A DNA stretch of 64,000 bases from CAVTYH01 sp963773875 (GCA_963773875.1 CAVZCV010000019.1:62001-126000); one strand, 5' to 3'; shown: positions 30,805 to 40,395, numbered from the stretch's first letter. The notes: generated by a model from the letters alone, not told the origin. Program-made: numbers and translations.

Positions 30805-31761
30805 ATGTACCGATCGATTTCACAGCATTGGATTTGTTCTCGCCAGCCCGCGGCGATTTTGGATCGCCCCGACCGACACGGTCGGGCTATTTGCCGCCTG
30901 CTGCCTGCCTACCGCGTACCGTGCACCGCCTTCACGCTCGTCGAACTCCTCGCGGTCATTGCCATTATTGGCGTTTTGCTGGCGCTGCTGCTGCCGGCGG
31001 TCCAAGGAGCACGCGAAGCCGGGCGGCGAACGGCATGTCAGAACAATCTGAAGCAAATTGGCTTGGCGCTGAATCAATACCTCGAGTCGAAGCACACGTT
31101 CCCGGTGGGCTGCCTGGAGTGCGATACAAGCCTGCACCTTACGCATCCGCGGCGGCAGATTGCATGGTCGGTGTACCTGCTGCCGAATTTGGAACAGACT
31201 TCGATCCGTGAATTGTTCGACGATCGTGCGCCATATAACGCGGCAGTGAATCACGAAGCCGTACGAACGGTGATGCCCGTATATCTCTGCCCTTCAACCG
31301 CAACACAGCCGGATCGTAACGGGCCAACGACCGGCGACGTGAACGGCAACGGCGCGTGGGATCCTGGCGATGACCTGGCATACATCGATTACGGCGGCAT
31401 GTTCGGCGTCGGCCTGACATCGTTGTCGTTTCAAAACGGCGCCATGATTTACGAACGGGCGATCACCGCCATGCAAATCCGCGACGGACTTTCGCAAACG
31501 ATTATCGTGGGAGAAGACAGCGGGCGAGGCGGCGCGAACCCGCAGAATGGCACATGGGCCAATGGCCAGAACATCTTCGATGTGACCGGGCCGATCAACC
31601 GGACGCAAAACAACGAACTGTGGAGCGATCATCGCGGCGGCGCGAATACCGTGTTTTGCGACGCGGCGGTGCATTTTTTGTCGGAGGGGATCGACACCAA
31701 CGTTTTGTTCGCGCTGTGTACGCGCGACGGACATGAAATTATTTCAGACGGCACGTACTGA
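30805..31761 (+). CDS. DUF1559 prepilin-like protein under B12 riboswitch
   Basis: Type II/IV pseudopilin-like protein of about 318 aa with the planctomycete DUF1559 architecture. The prepilin cleavage and helix sequence FTLVELLAVIAIIGVLLALL is followed by LPAVQGAREAGRRTACQNNL, and the C-terminus has FCDAAVHFLSEGID and RDGHEIISDGTY typical of the family. The leader before the cleavage site is about 48 residues if ATG 30805 is used, far longer than usual, and begins without a ribosome binding site. Translation could instead begin at an in-frame TTG near 30859. The 5' position of a cobalamin riboswitch implies production when B12 is scarce. The surface-exposed globular head could be the B12-related part; this is inference. 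Confidence 0.85.
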   Translation: MYRSISQHWICSRQPAAILDRPDRHGRAICRLLPAYRVPCTAFTLVELLAVIAIIGVLLALLLPAVQGAREAGRRTACQNNLKQIGLALNQYLESKHTFPVGCLECDTSLHLTHPRRQIAWSVYLLPNLEQTSIRELFDDRAPYNAAVNHEAVRTVMPVYLCPSTATQPDRNGPTTGDVNGNGAWDPGDDLAYIDYGGMFGVGLTSLSFQNGAMIYERAITAMQIRDGLSQTIIVGEDSGRGGANPQNGTWANGQNIFDVTGPINRTQNNELWSDHRGGANTVFCDAAVHFLSEGIDTNVLFALCTRDGHEIISDGTY

Positions 31762-31776
31762 CAGCAGGAGAGAACC

Positions 31777-32418
31777 ATGAATCGACGACTTTGCATTCCG
31801 TTTGCGTGTGTCGCCTTGTTGGCAATTCGCCCTGCACTGGCCACGCCGGTGCTCGATCATCCGCTACCGGGCGGATATTTCGACGCGGAATACTTCGCCG
31901 GCACGGGCGCGAACACGGCTTACTTTGTCGTCGATTTCGGCGGCAATGGCGGCGGAGTGCATGGGTTTGGTTTTCATTGGGACGGAACGCAAACCGCGGA
32001 TAAGGCACTGCAATTGATCGATGCGGCAGGCTCGCTCGACGCCACTTTCAATAATTTCGGCACCGCGGCGCAGCCAAATTTGTTCATCAGCCGACTGACT
32101 GATTCGCCGAATACCGATCAGCCCGACTTCAGCGTCGACGGCCGATTTTGGGATTACTTCCTCGGCACTTATAGCGCGAGCGGTGTGAACTGGGTGGAGT
32201 CGAATTTCGGAATCAGCGGCCGCGATTTTGTGACGGGCAACATTGTGCAAACTTTGACCAACGGCGGCTTTTATGGCGTTTACGCCTCGGCGAATTCCAC
32301 TCCGCCCAGATCGCCCGTTGCGGTGCCGGAGCCCGAGACGTTGGTTTTAGCGGTCATCGCGCTATTTATTTGTCTGCTCTGTGCATGGCGGCGGACAACG
32401 TCGTCATTGAGTAGTTGA
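31777..32418 (+). CDS. PEP-CTERM surface protein in the B12-riboswitch operon
   Basis: Exported protein of 213 aa. It has a signal peptide (CIPFACVALLAIRPALA), a beta-rich middle, and a C-terminal PEP-CTERM sorting tail (VPEPETLVLAVIALFICLLC, then AWRR). AGCAGGAGAG lies just upstream of ATG 31777, 15 bp after the pseudopilin stop, so both genes share the riboswitch transcript. Notable internal motifs are YFVVDFGGN, GFGFHWDG, FWDYFLG and a Trp in GVNWVE; I do not recognise a named domain. Given B12 control, capture of cobalamin or an anchored helper for its uptake is a reasonable hypothesis. An exosortase gene is not in the window. Confidence 0.8.
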   Translation: MNRRLCIPFACVALLAIRPALATPVLDHPLPGGYFDAEYFAGTGANTAYFVVDFGGNGGGVHGFGFHWDGTQTADKALQLIDAAGSLDATFNNFGTAAQPNLFISRLTDSPNTDQPDFSVDGRFWDYFLGTYSASGVNWVESNFGISGRDFVTGNIVQTLTNGGFYGVYASANSTPPRSPVAVPEPETLVLAVIALFICLLCAWRRTTSSLSS

Positions 32419-32455
32419 GTAGCATGCTCCGATGTCGCGACGTGACTTGCAAACA

Positions 32456-33316
32456 TCAATCGGACGGCACGAGCAACCGCTTCTTGCCCACCCAACGATG
32501 GCCGGCGCACCGCAAGACGTAAAGCACGGTCAACAGCCCAGACATTCCAGATAAAAAAAAGAGCAGAATGTATGCGACTGCTTCGCCGGGCGCTCGCCAA
32601 AGCATTCCGGTGACGAGCGCCAGTAAGATGGCGAAAAGATACGCGGCCCCAATTCGACCGCCAATGTTTTCGATCGCGCCCAGTTCTGCCCACATGGCAA
32701 CCAAGACCGCCGCGCCGAGCACGGTAGGCGCGATCAATACGACCAACAGCCCAAGCAAATCGACGCCGGCGGGAAAGCCAATCCACTGAATCAGACCTGC
32801 TAGCACGGCGGCCATGGTGGTCCAAACGAGGATGTCGATTATCGAGAATTGATATCGTCGTCCGGTGTCCGGCTTGGCGAGGCTGCGCCAATCGCTGGTT
32901 ACAATCCAGCGAACATCCAACAGCCGTGGAAGTGCGATCACGAGCGCGCAAACCCCGTTAATCAGAAACAGAATAACAAATAGCTGCGTATTATTCCGGT
33001 CCACAGGCGCAGCAAGACTCGTGAGAAACAGGCTCATCATCACCACAAGCATGCGCCAAAATGCCCGCGAGCCGCCCCAGGCGAGCCACATCGCCAAAAG
33101 ACCAAATTTGGCGACGACGAGGCCGAACAAAATTGACACCACGAGTGACTCGCCGCGCATCACTTTTGAGATTGCGAAGGCCAGCGCATCGACTAGAAAC
33201 GGCGAGGCCAGTGCCAGAAGTACGGCGATCGTGAAACGCGAGCGCGCATCGGCATCAAATGGCGGATTGTCAAAGGCGTCGGCGGGTGAATCAGCGACAT
33301 CGGAATCGGTAATCAT
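32456..33316 (-). CDS. Polytopic membrane protein, planctomycete-specific
   Basis: A 286-aa protein with about seven hydrophobic segments. The middle motif RRYQFSIIDILVWTTMAAVLAGL is the recurring planctomycete membrane-entry motif seen in many otherwise unrelated proteins. The N-terminal 25 residues are acidic and cytoplasmic; the C-terminus (HRWVGKKRLLVPSD) is basic. I cannot assign a function. It converges with the PEP-CTERM gene and is followed, upstream on the same strand, by agmatine deiminase with 20 bp between them, but a functional link is not evident. Confidence 0.7.
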   Translation of the reverse strand: MITDSDVADSPADAFDNPPFDADARSRFTIAVLLALASPFLVDALAFAISKVMRGESLVVSILFGLVVAKFGLLAMWLAWGGSRAFWRMLVVMMSLFLTSLAAPVDRNNTQLFVILFLINGVCALVIALPRLLDVRWIVTSDWRSLAKPDTGRRYQFSIIDILVWTTMAAVLAGLIQWIGFPAGVDLLGLLVVLIAPTVLGAAVLVAMWAELGAIENIGGRIGAAYLFAILLALVTGMLWRAPGEAVAYILLFFLSGMSGLLTVLYVLRCAGHRWVGKKRLLVPSD

Positions 33317-33337
33317 GATGAGCGCGATCCGACGAAT

Positions 33338-34393
33338 TCACGTTGCCGGTTCCTGCTGTGTGATGCAGTGAAATGCGCCGAGGCCCCAAGCTAAATCGCG
33401 GGCGGGAAGCCCTATGATTTCCCGACCCGGCAACAGACGGCCGAGAATTTCCAGCACCTTGGCGTCGGAGGGATCGTCGAACTGCGGTACGATGGTGACG
33501 CCATTGGCGATGTAAAAGTTGCAATAGCTCGCTGGCAGTCGCTGGTTCTCATGATAAATTGGCCGTGGCATCGGCAGCGCGACCACTTCCAACGGGCGAT
33601 CGACTTGGTCGGTCATCCGTCTCAGGCGCTCGAAGTTTTCGCGCAGCGGCCTGTAGTTCATATCGGCGGAATCGTCTTCCATCGCGGCAACGACGGTTCG
33701 CGGCCCGACGAAGCGGGCCAGCTCATCGATGTGTCCGTCGGTATCGTCCCCTTCGATGCCTTCGCCCAGCCACAGGACTTTCTTCGCGCCAAGATAATCG
33801 GCGAGGTATCGTTCCATGTCGGCGCGACTGAGTTGCGGATTGCGGTTTGCGTTCAGTAGGCACTGCTCCGTCGTGAGAATTGTGCCCGCGCCATTGGAAT
33901 CGATCGCGCCGCCTTCGAGGATGATGCCGGGCGTGAACCTTCGGCGGCTGGTCAATTCGGCGATGCGGCGCGGCACAGCGTCGTCCAAATCGAACGGCGG
34001 ATATTTTCCACCCCAGGCGTTGTAGCCCCAATCCACTAGTGCCGCCGGCGAACCTGGCGGGCCGAACAAAAACGTGGGACCGTGATCGCGCGTCCAAGCG
34101 TCATTGGTCGGGATGTTGTGCAGTTTCACATTTGCCAGATGGCCGACCAGCGATTTCGCTTGCACCATCACCGGTTCTCCGCCGGCCAGCACATTCACGG
34201 TTTCGAATCGGGCCAGAGTTGCAATCAGCTTCGCGTAGAGTGGCGGAATGGGCTCGAATTTTCCTGGCCAGCTTTCCAACTTGTGCGGCCACGCCAGCCA
34301 GGTGGCAGCGTGCGGTTCCCATTCCGCAGCCATTTGGTAGCCGAGTGCGGCAGGGGATAGTTCAGAGGTGAGCGGTGAGTGGTGGGTTGTCAT
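33338..34393 (-). CDS. aguA: Agmatine deiminase
   Basis: Peptidylarginine-deiminase-fold enzyme of about 350 aa that converts agmatine to N-carbamoylputrescine and ammonia in putrescine synthesis. Visible family motifs are MAAEWEPHAATWLAWPH, NDAWTRDHGPTFL, ILEGGAIDSNG, DDTDGHIDELARF and the catalytic Cys in LGAFHCITQQEP. I use ATG 34393; the first 20 residues are weakly supported because their DNA resembles intergenic filler, so a start nearer MAAEW is possible. No N-carbamoylputrescine amidase gene is adjacent. Confidence 0.9.
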   Translation of the reverse strand: MTTHHSPLTSELSPAALGYQMAAEWEPHAATWLAWPHKLESWPGKFEPIPPLYAKLIATLARFETVNVLAGGEPVMVQAKSLVGHLANVKLHNIPTNDAWTRDHGPTFLFGPPGSPAALVDWGYNAWGGKYPPFDLDDAVPRRIAELTSRRRFTPGIILEGGAIDSNGAGTILTTEQCLLNANRNPQLSRADMERYLADYLGAKKVLWLGEGIEGDDTDGHIDELARFVGPRTVVAAMEDDSADMNYRPLRENFERLRRMTDQVDRPLEVVALPMPRPIYHENQRLPASYCNFYIANGVTIVPQFDDPSDAKVLEILGRLLPGREIIGLPARDLAWGLGAFHCITQQEPAT

Positions 34394-34458
34394 TGAAAAG
34401 CGAGGATGCTTCGGCAACTCAATTTGCAAACGAAGGCTGAGGAAATGTGTGGCGTGTA

Positions 34459-35403
34459 TCAGCCCGCTTTACCGGCGCGGTCGAGGCCGCGGAGAACACA
34501 ATCGCGAATGCCGTTCACATCGGCCTTCAGCACCACTTCCACGTTGGTGCGCCACTGGCGAATACTGGCCGGCCGGCGATCGAAGACGAGCATGCCGTTT
34601 GTTAGTTCGCCTTCCGTTTCCACGTCGCCCGCCATCATGTCGATTTCGAACAGCTCAGGATTGCTCACCGCGACGAGCGCTGTGACATCGTTCAAGTTAA
34701 TGTGCTCCTGCGCCAGCACTTGCCGCTGCGCACGAAACGCGTACGGCAAAATGGCACGTACAAACTTGCCGGCGCGAGTCGTTTCCGGCGGAAGCTGCTC
34801 TAAAAAGTCGAAGTTGAACGTCAGCTCGCAGGAAATATCTAGCGGAACCAAGGTTTTCGTCGCGGGCGATTTAATCACCTTTCGCGCCGACAAAGGATCG
34901 CAATAAAAATTGAAATCGGCCACAGGGCTCACCCGGCTGGGCGCGGTGAACGCGCCGCCCATGATCACTAGTCGATTCACCAGCGTGCAAAACTCCGGAT
35001 CGCGCTGGATGGCCCGCGCGATATTCGACAGCGGCCCCATGCAAATGACCGTAATTTCTTCCGGCGCTGCCCGTACTTCGTCGCAGAGCACCTTTTCCGA
35101 AGGATGAATGTTCGCCAGCTCGGCGAACGGAAAATCGACATTCCCCAGCCCGTTATTACCATGCAACTGCTTGCCGTCGGTGGGAATCGGGTTGTCTTCC
35201 GGCGCAGCGCCGACACGCGGCCAGCGCGGCGGATCCAGTTGTTCGATGATGGTTTGAACGTTTCGCGTGGCCTGGGTCGGCGAAACATTGCCGCCCGTGG
35301 CGGTGACGGCGACGACTTCCAGTGCCGGGTCGAACAGAGCAAGCGTCATGGCCACGGCATCGTCGATGCCCGGGTCGACGTCCAAAATCACCTTCCTGGC
35401 CAT
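34459..35403 (-). CDS. Nucleoside hydrolase (IunH/RihA-like)
   Basis: Inosine-uridine-preferring nucleoside N-ribohydrolase family, 314 aa. The calcium-binding signature DVDPGIDDAVAM is at the N-terminus, ATGGNV follows the second strand, and MGPLSNIARAI and MGGAF motifs are present, with a later catalytic region DFNFYCDPLSA. ATG 35403 is preferred over GTG 35409 because AGGAAG is spaced nine bases from it. The enzyme releases the base from ribonucleosides for salvage. It precedes agmatine deiminase on the same strand with a gap of about 65 bp. Confidence 0.88.
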   Translation of the reverse strand: MARKVILDVDPGIDDAVAMTLALFDPALEVVAVTATGGNVSPTQATRNVQTIIEQLDPPRWPRVGAAPEDNPIPTDGKQLHGNNGLGNVDFPFAELANIHPSEKVLCDEVRAAPEEITVICMGPLSNIARAIQRDPEFCTLVNRLVIMGGAFTAPSRVSPVADFNFYCDPLSARKVIKSPATKTLVPLDISCELTFNFDFLEQLPPETTRAGKFVRAILPYAFRAQRQVLAQEHINLNDVTALVAVSNPELFEIDMMAGDVETEGELTNGMLVFDRRPASIRQWRTNVEVVLKADVNGIRDCVLRGLDRAGKAG

Positions 35404-35498
35404 GGTCACATGCTTCCTGGAGTCTGGATACCAATTGCGCCGGCATTGTACGGCCCGCGCTTAAGACAAACAAGATTCAAGTGCGACAGGATCGGCAC

Positions 35499-37000
35499 TT
35501 AACCTGACAATGCTGCACGTTCGCCGCTTCGGACTCGCGCCAAAGTGCGTTCATAAAGCGCGGTGTATTCCCGCGCGCTGCGGCTCCACGACCAATCCTG
35601 TTTCATTCCGGCGTCGACGATGCGATCCCAAACATCGCGGCGGCTGAACAAATTTACGGCGCGCCGCAAAGTTTCGCTGAGTGCAAAAGCGCTATAGTCG
35701 TGGAAGCTGAAGCCCGTGGCGGTGCCGGCGGCCAGCGATTCATCGGTAGTGTTTGTCACCGTGTCGGCCAGACCACCCGTGGCACGAACGACTGGTACTG
35801 TGCCGTATTTCAGACTGTACAGCTGACTGAGTCCGCAAGGCTCGAATCGGCTTGGCATCAGAAAAATATCGGCGCCAGCCTCGATGTGGTGCGCAGGCGC
35901 TCCGAGAATTCAAATTTCACCGCCACCTTTTGCGGATGACGCTGGGCCAATGTTTGCAATTGATCTTGATACTTGGGATCGCCAGTTCCGAGGATCACCC
36001 ACTGCACGTTCGACGATTGCACCCATTCCTGAATGAGGGTGGTGATCAGGTCGATGCCCTTTTGCTCTGTTAGACGGCCGATGAACGCAACGACCGGAGC
36101 ATTGCCGGAATCGCGCGGCAAACCAAATTCTTGCTGAAGCGCTGCCCGGCACTTCAGTTTGCCTCCGCGGAAATTCCAGGCCTCGTATTGTGCGGGAATT
36201 TGCGCGTCAACCGCCGGATTCCAGACGGAATAATCGACGCCGTTCGTGATGCCCGACAGCACGCTGCGTCGCTGCTGCAGCACGCCTTCCAGCCCGGCGC
36301 CGAGCGGCGGCACTTGAATTTCCTCGGCATACCGCGGGCTCACGGTGTTGATGGCATCGGCGAACACGAGACCGGTCTTCAACAGGTTCAGTTGTCCGAA
36401 AAACTCCATCTGTTGCCAGTTGAAGTATTTCCAATCCAAACCCGTAAGCAGCATATCCCAGTGCCAAAACACTCCCTGATAGGCGAGATTGTGCACCGTG
36501 ATTAGCGATGCCGCTCGTTCGAGCCGCGGCACACTGCGATATTCAATTTTGAGATACGCCGGCACCAGTCCGGTTTGCCAATCATTGACATGCAGAATGT
36601 CGACTTCGATATCCAACAGCCGCACCGCTTCCAGCACCGCCCGGCTGAAAAATACGAAGCGCTCGCAGTTGTCGGGATAATCTTTTCCGCCGCTCTGATA
36701 CAGGTCGTCGCGATCGAAATAGTTCGGCTGGCTTACGAAGTAGACCGGCACATCGCTGCCGGGAAAATGGCCGAGCAACAAATCGCCGACCACGTTCTTT
36801 CGTCCGATGGGAATGTTGAGCTGGATTCCGGTTCGCTCAATGTTTTGAGCCGCTCGATGAATCGAACGATACGCCGGCATGAGAAGAGTCACTTGATGGC
36901 CGAGCTTTGCCAGCTCGAGCGGCAGCGCGCCGCACACGTCGGCCAGCCCGCCGGTTTTGGCGAAGGGAACCGCTTCGCTAGTGGCCATCACAATTTTCAT
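35499..37000 (-). CDS. glgA: Glycogen synthase GlgA (one frameshift)
   Basis: GT5 glucosyltransferase that elongates glycogen from ADP-glucose. The N-terminus has the KTGGLADVCGALP substrate loop, and the second half has IGRLTEQKGIDL. The frame breaks near nt 35894; one extra base gives SERLAHHIEAGADIFLMPSR and continues into FEPCGLSQLYSLKYGTVPVV and ATGGLADTV, the conserved GlgA end. Joined length is about 500 aa, normal for bacteria. ATG 37000 (MKIVMATSE) begins at the first strand. It is a lone glg gene here; branching enzyme and pyrophosphorylase are elsewhere. Confidence 0.92.
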
Positions 37001-37318
37001 GGGGCGGTTCTGCTGGAATTCCATCATCGCTAAATCACGCTTGCCACCAAGCAATCATAGCCCGACATTACGCATTCGTTTGTTCAACGTAGCACAAAAG
37101 CGAAGAAAGTAGAACGGCCTTAAACTGTGCGGCGGCAATGGTTTGGAGTCCTCACATTTAACCTAGAAAGGGTGCGATTCCGCTCTTAACTGCAAGCCTG
37201 CGAGTTAAATGAATGATGAAATGAGCATTGAACTTTTCCACCGCCTCGCATCACCAACTCTTTTGAAAGGTCACAGTGCTCTCATCCAGATTGGCTCAGC
37301 GATCCAACGACGGATAAA
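37001..37318. other. Intergenic region between divergent genes
   Basis: Upstream regions of glgA and the ECF sigma gene. No clear hexamers, repeats or genes can be supported. Confidence 0.35.
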
Positions 37319-37369
37319 ATGGCATCTGCCTTGACAGCGCCGCCAACCATTCACCCGACTCCGCCGAGC

Positions 37370-37932
37370 ATGGCTGACACGGATCTTCGCGAAATTGCCG
37401 ATCGTTGTTTTGCGCAATTCATCGGGCGGCCCTGGTGATGACCGGTAATCCTTGGGACGCCGACGATCTGACGCAAGAAACATTCCTGGTGCTTTCACGG
37501 CATGCCAAAAGTTTTCGCGGCCAAAGCAGCATCGACACCTGGTTATACGGAATTCTGCTTAATCTGGAGCGACAGCAGCGGCGACGTGCTGGAGTGCGCC
37601 GTCACAAACTCCGCGTGCTGTGGGCCAACGAAAATGCCGAGGAGCGAACAGCGCCGGCGGCGGAAGCCCCCATCGAGGTCAAAGAATGGAAGCGAAGTTT
37701 GTGGAGTCGTGTCGCGGAACTTCCTGAGAATCAGCGGTACGTCCTCGTGCTGCGATTCAGCGAACAACTGCCGTACCAGGAAATTGCCAATGTGCTCGAG
37801 TGTCCGCTGGGTACGGTGAAGTCGCGCATCTTTCACGGCCTGGCAGCACTTCGACAATTGATGCAAGCGGAAGGCGACGTCATGAGCCCTACGCCGAAGC
37901 AGTTAAATGGAGACGCCACATATGCAAGCTGA
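37370..37932 (+). CDS. ECF-type RNA polymerase sigma factor (one frameshift)
   Basis: Extracytoplasmic-function sigma factor of about 187 aa. Region 2 is seen in NPWDADDLTQETFLVLSRHA and FRGQSSIDTWLYGIL; region 4 in YVLVLRFSEQLPYQEIANVL and GTVKSRIFHGLAALRQ. A one-base gap near nt 37400 breaks region 1/2.1 (MADTDLREIADR then LFCAIHRAALVM). ATG 37370 is a sensible start, with an in-frame ATG at 37319 as an alternative. The next gene overlaps its end and is a membrane protein, the usual sigma/anti-sigma arrangement. Target promoters are unknown. Confidence 0.85.
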
Positions 37933-38523
37933 TACCAGTTCAATGACCGAGTCGGAAGACGCCGCTTTGAATTTACCGGACGATCTTTCCGTTGTCGCCG
38001 AGCAATTGACGGACGACGCCAACCATTTGGCGGAACGATATCCCGCAAGCAGCGCCTGCAAACTAATTGCTCCGTCAAGCCGCCTCGTCGTAATGAAGCA
38101 AATCGCGGCAGCGCTGGTTTTGATTGCCATCGGCGGTGTGAGCACTGCGCTGGCGATCAAATTGTCGAGCCCTCGTCAGGATGAGACCGCAGAGTCAGCG
38201 GATGTAAATATACCGACGAAGGCGATCGCCGAGACCGCCACACTGATTCAGCCTGCGCCAAGTTCAACGCTCGATCAACGGACGTTCGAAACGCGTGCAG
38301 CCGGTTTCGAGCCCGCCCGCCGCGCGGCTCCAACCTAAACGAAGTCCAAATGCTGCGCGTGCAATTGACTGCCTTTGAGCAAGTCATTCACAGACTGCAG
38401 GATGAATTGGCAGTGCGCGAGAAATCGCAGGACGAATCGCGGCGAATCAATGCCCAATTGCGAGAAGAAGTGGATCGCTTATCGAAGCAGTTGGAATCGG
38501 CGCAGAGTGAAAACACTCCATAA
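37922..38523 (+). CDS. Putative anti-sigma factor with TM helix and coiled coil (one frameshift)
   Basis: Single-pass membrane protein of about 200 aa. An N-terminal acidic cytoplasmic part precedes one membrane helix (MKQIAAALVLIAIGGVSTAL). A frameshift near nt 38318 leads into a heptad-rich tail (NEVQMLRVQLTAFEQVIHRL, then DELAVREKSQDESRR) ending at TAA 38523, a likely periplasmic coiled coil. ATG 37922 follows GGAGA by seven bases and overlaps the sigma gene. It lacks an obvious zinc-finger (HxxxCxxC) anti-sigma domain. The role is inferred from the position. Confidence 0.6.
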
Positions 38524-38556
38524 CGCCGCGCCCGCGGCTTGCCACCCAACAAGCGG

Positions 38557-39750
38557 TTACTTTGCCGCGTTGATGAATGCCGCAATTCGATCGAGGCCAG
38601 CTTCTAAGTCGCTCAGGCCAGCCGCGTAAGACATTCGCATGTAGCCCTCTGCGCCGAACGCAGAGCCCATTACCGTGGCAACATTCTGTTGCTGAAGCAA
38701 CTCGAGACACCACTGTGCTGAATTCTCGCACTTCGTCCCGCCATAGGTGCGTCCGAGATGTCGCTTGATATTGACGAACGCATAAAACGCTCCCCCCATG
38801 TCGGGAAAACTCAGTCCGGAAATTTTCGCCAGTCGATTGCGAACCAGATCGCGCCGCTTGGCAAATTCGCCCAGCATTTCGTTCACGCATTGCTGCGGTC
38901 CTTCAAGTGCGGCGACGGCTGCAAACTGGCTGATGCTGCACGGATTCGACGTTTCCTGGCTTTGCAAATCGGCCATCGCTTTGGCGATGTTCGCCGGCGA
39001 CAATGTCCAACCGATTCGCCAGCCAGTCATTGCGTACGATTTGCTCACGCCATTCACCACGATCGTCCGCTCCGCCAGGCCCGGCCGCACCGTGGGAAAA
39101 CTTGCGAACTTGTGCTGACCGTAAATCAAGTGCTCGTAGATTTCATCGCTGACAACAATCAGATTCTTCTCGATTGCCACATCGGCTAGCGCCGCCAGCT
39201 CATCGGGCGAGTAAACACTGCCAGTCGGATTGCTCGGCGAGCACAATAATAGGATCTTCGTGTGCGGCGTGATTGCGGCCCGCAGCTGAGCGGGCGTCAG
39301 TTTGAAATCGTTGCTCTCGGGCGTTTCCAAGATCACCGGCTTGGCGCCGGTCAGTTTCACGAGTTCTGCGTAGCTCACCCAGTACGGTGCCGGAATGATG
39401 ACTTCATCCCCCGGATTGCACAGTACTGCGAACACGTTGTGAATCGAGTGCTTCGCACCGTTCGACACGACGACCTGCCCAGGAGCGTATTCCAATCCGG
39501 TCCGCCTTCGATAACTCTCAACGATGGCCTTCTTGAGCTCGGGGATGCCGCTGGCAACAGTGTAATGCGTGTGGCCGGCTTTCATGGCCGCGTTGGCGGC
39601 GTCGCAAATATGCTGCGGCGTCATGAAGTCGGGCTCGCCAACGCTGAAGTCGTAAACCTTCTTGCCTGCCGCCGCGATTTCCTTTGCTTTGGCGGCCATG
39701 GCCAATGTGGCCGAGGGTTCCAGCGCGGAAACGATTTTCGAAATCTGCAT
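38557..39750 (-). CDS. Class I/II PLP-dependent aspartate-type aminotransferase
   Basis: Aminotransferase of about 397 aa in the AspC/AspB Ib branch. It has KVYDFSVGEPDFMTPQHI at the N-terminus, CSPSNPTGSVYS, and the PLP lysine in VNGVSKSYAMTGWRIGW, followed by the C-terminal MRMSYAAGLSDLEAGLDRI region. It interconverts aspartate or a related amino acid with oxoglutarate. Starts at ATG 39750 or two codons earlier at 39756. It converges with the anti-sigma gene and has no operon partner. Confidence 0.9.
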   Translation of the reverse strand: MQISKIVSALEPSATLAMAAKAKEIAAAGKKVYDFSVGEPDFMTPQHICDAANAAMKAGHTHYTVASGIPELKKAIVESYRRRTGLEYAPGQVVVSNGAKHSIHNVFAVLCNPGDEVIIPAPYWVSYAELVKLTGAKPVILETPESNDFKLTPAQLRAAITPHTKILLLCSPSNPTGSVYSPDELAALADVAIEKNLIVVSDEIYEHLIYGQHKFASFPTVRPGLAERTIVVNGVSKSYAMTGWRIGWTLSPANIAKAMADLQSQETSNPCSISQFAAVAALEGPQQCVNEMLGEFAKRRDLVRNRLAKISGLSFPDMGGAFYAFVNIKRHLGRTYGGTKCENSAQWCLELLQQQNVATVMGSAFGAEGYMRMSYAAGLSDLEAGLDRIAAFINAAK

Positions 39751-40028
39751 CGCCATGACCGAATCCTGGTAGTGAATATCGACGTGTAAGAATGACAATC
39801 ATATTCCCCGCGCGGTTGATCTCCAAGCGTCAGAACCGATGACGGCGTGCCAGTGCCGAAGCGAAGAATCGACCGCACATCGGCAAATTCATCTTGACGC
39901 ATTTTGCCTAATCGTGGTCCAATGATTTTTGGCAATGCATTTCTAGCGGTTTGCCTGATTCGGAGCACCCCAGGCACGACCGCTTAATTGTCCGCTTGCG
40001 GTGCTCATTAGTATGAGGAGCCACGGAA

Positions 40029-40112
40029 ATGGCAGCTAAGAAGAAAGCCGGCGCGAAGAAGTCGAAGCGCTCGCCCAAGAAGAAGGCCAGCAAGAAGGGC
40101 AGCAAGAAGTAG
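40029..40112 (+). CDS. 27-aa Lys-rich basic peptide
   Basis: MAAKKKAGAKKSKRSPKKKA followed by SKKGSKK, a polycation with 14 Lys among 27 residues and alanine-lysine rhythm like histone H1 tails. GAGGAG lies eight bases upstream of ATG 40029 and a strong terminator follows at 40172-40212. A dedicated terminator and good start make a real gene likely in spite of its size. DNA or RNA binding is inferred from composition. Confidence 0.65.
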   Translation: MAAKKKAGAKKSKRSPKKKASKKGSKK

Positions 40113-40171
40113 TGCACGGCACGGAAGTGCTAAGCCGACAACTTCGCCCAATTGATTTGATCTGACGAGAA

Positions 40172-40212
40172 AAGCCGGTCCGGTGAATGAACGCCCGGGC
40201 CGGCTTATTTTG
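40172..40212 (+). terminator. Rho-independent terminator
   Basis: AAGCCGGTCCGG pairs imperfectly with CCCGGGCCGGCTT across a 10-nt loop, followed by ATTTTGTT. It ends the 27-aa peptide transcript. Confidence 0.75.
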
Positions 40213-40395
40213 TTGGCGGAATTGGAGATCGAACTTTCGGCCACCTATGGCAACAGGCCATTGTGAATGCTGCAACCGCGCCGGTTCCCACTGCATTGAC
40301 CAAACCCATTGCCCGTGCTAGAGTTGCGAATAAAGCAACTCCCGCGATATGCCCTTACCGATCTATTAAAGCCCTTATCCCTCTGACGACAAATT

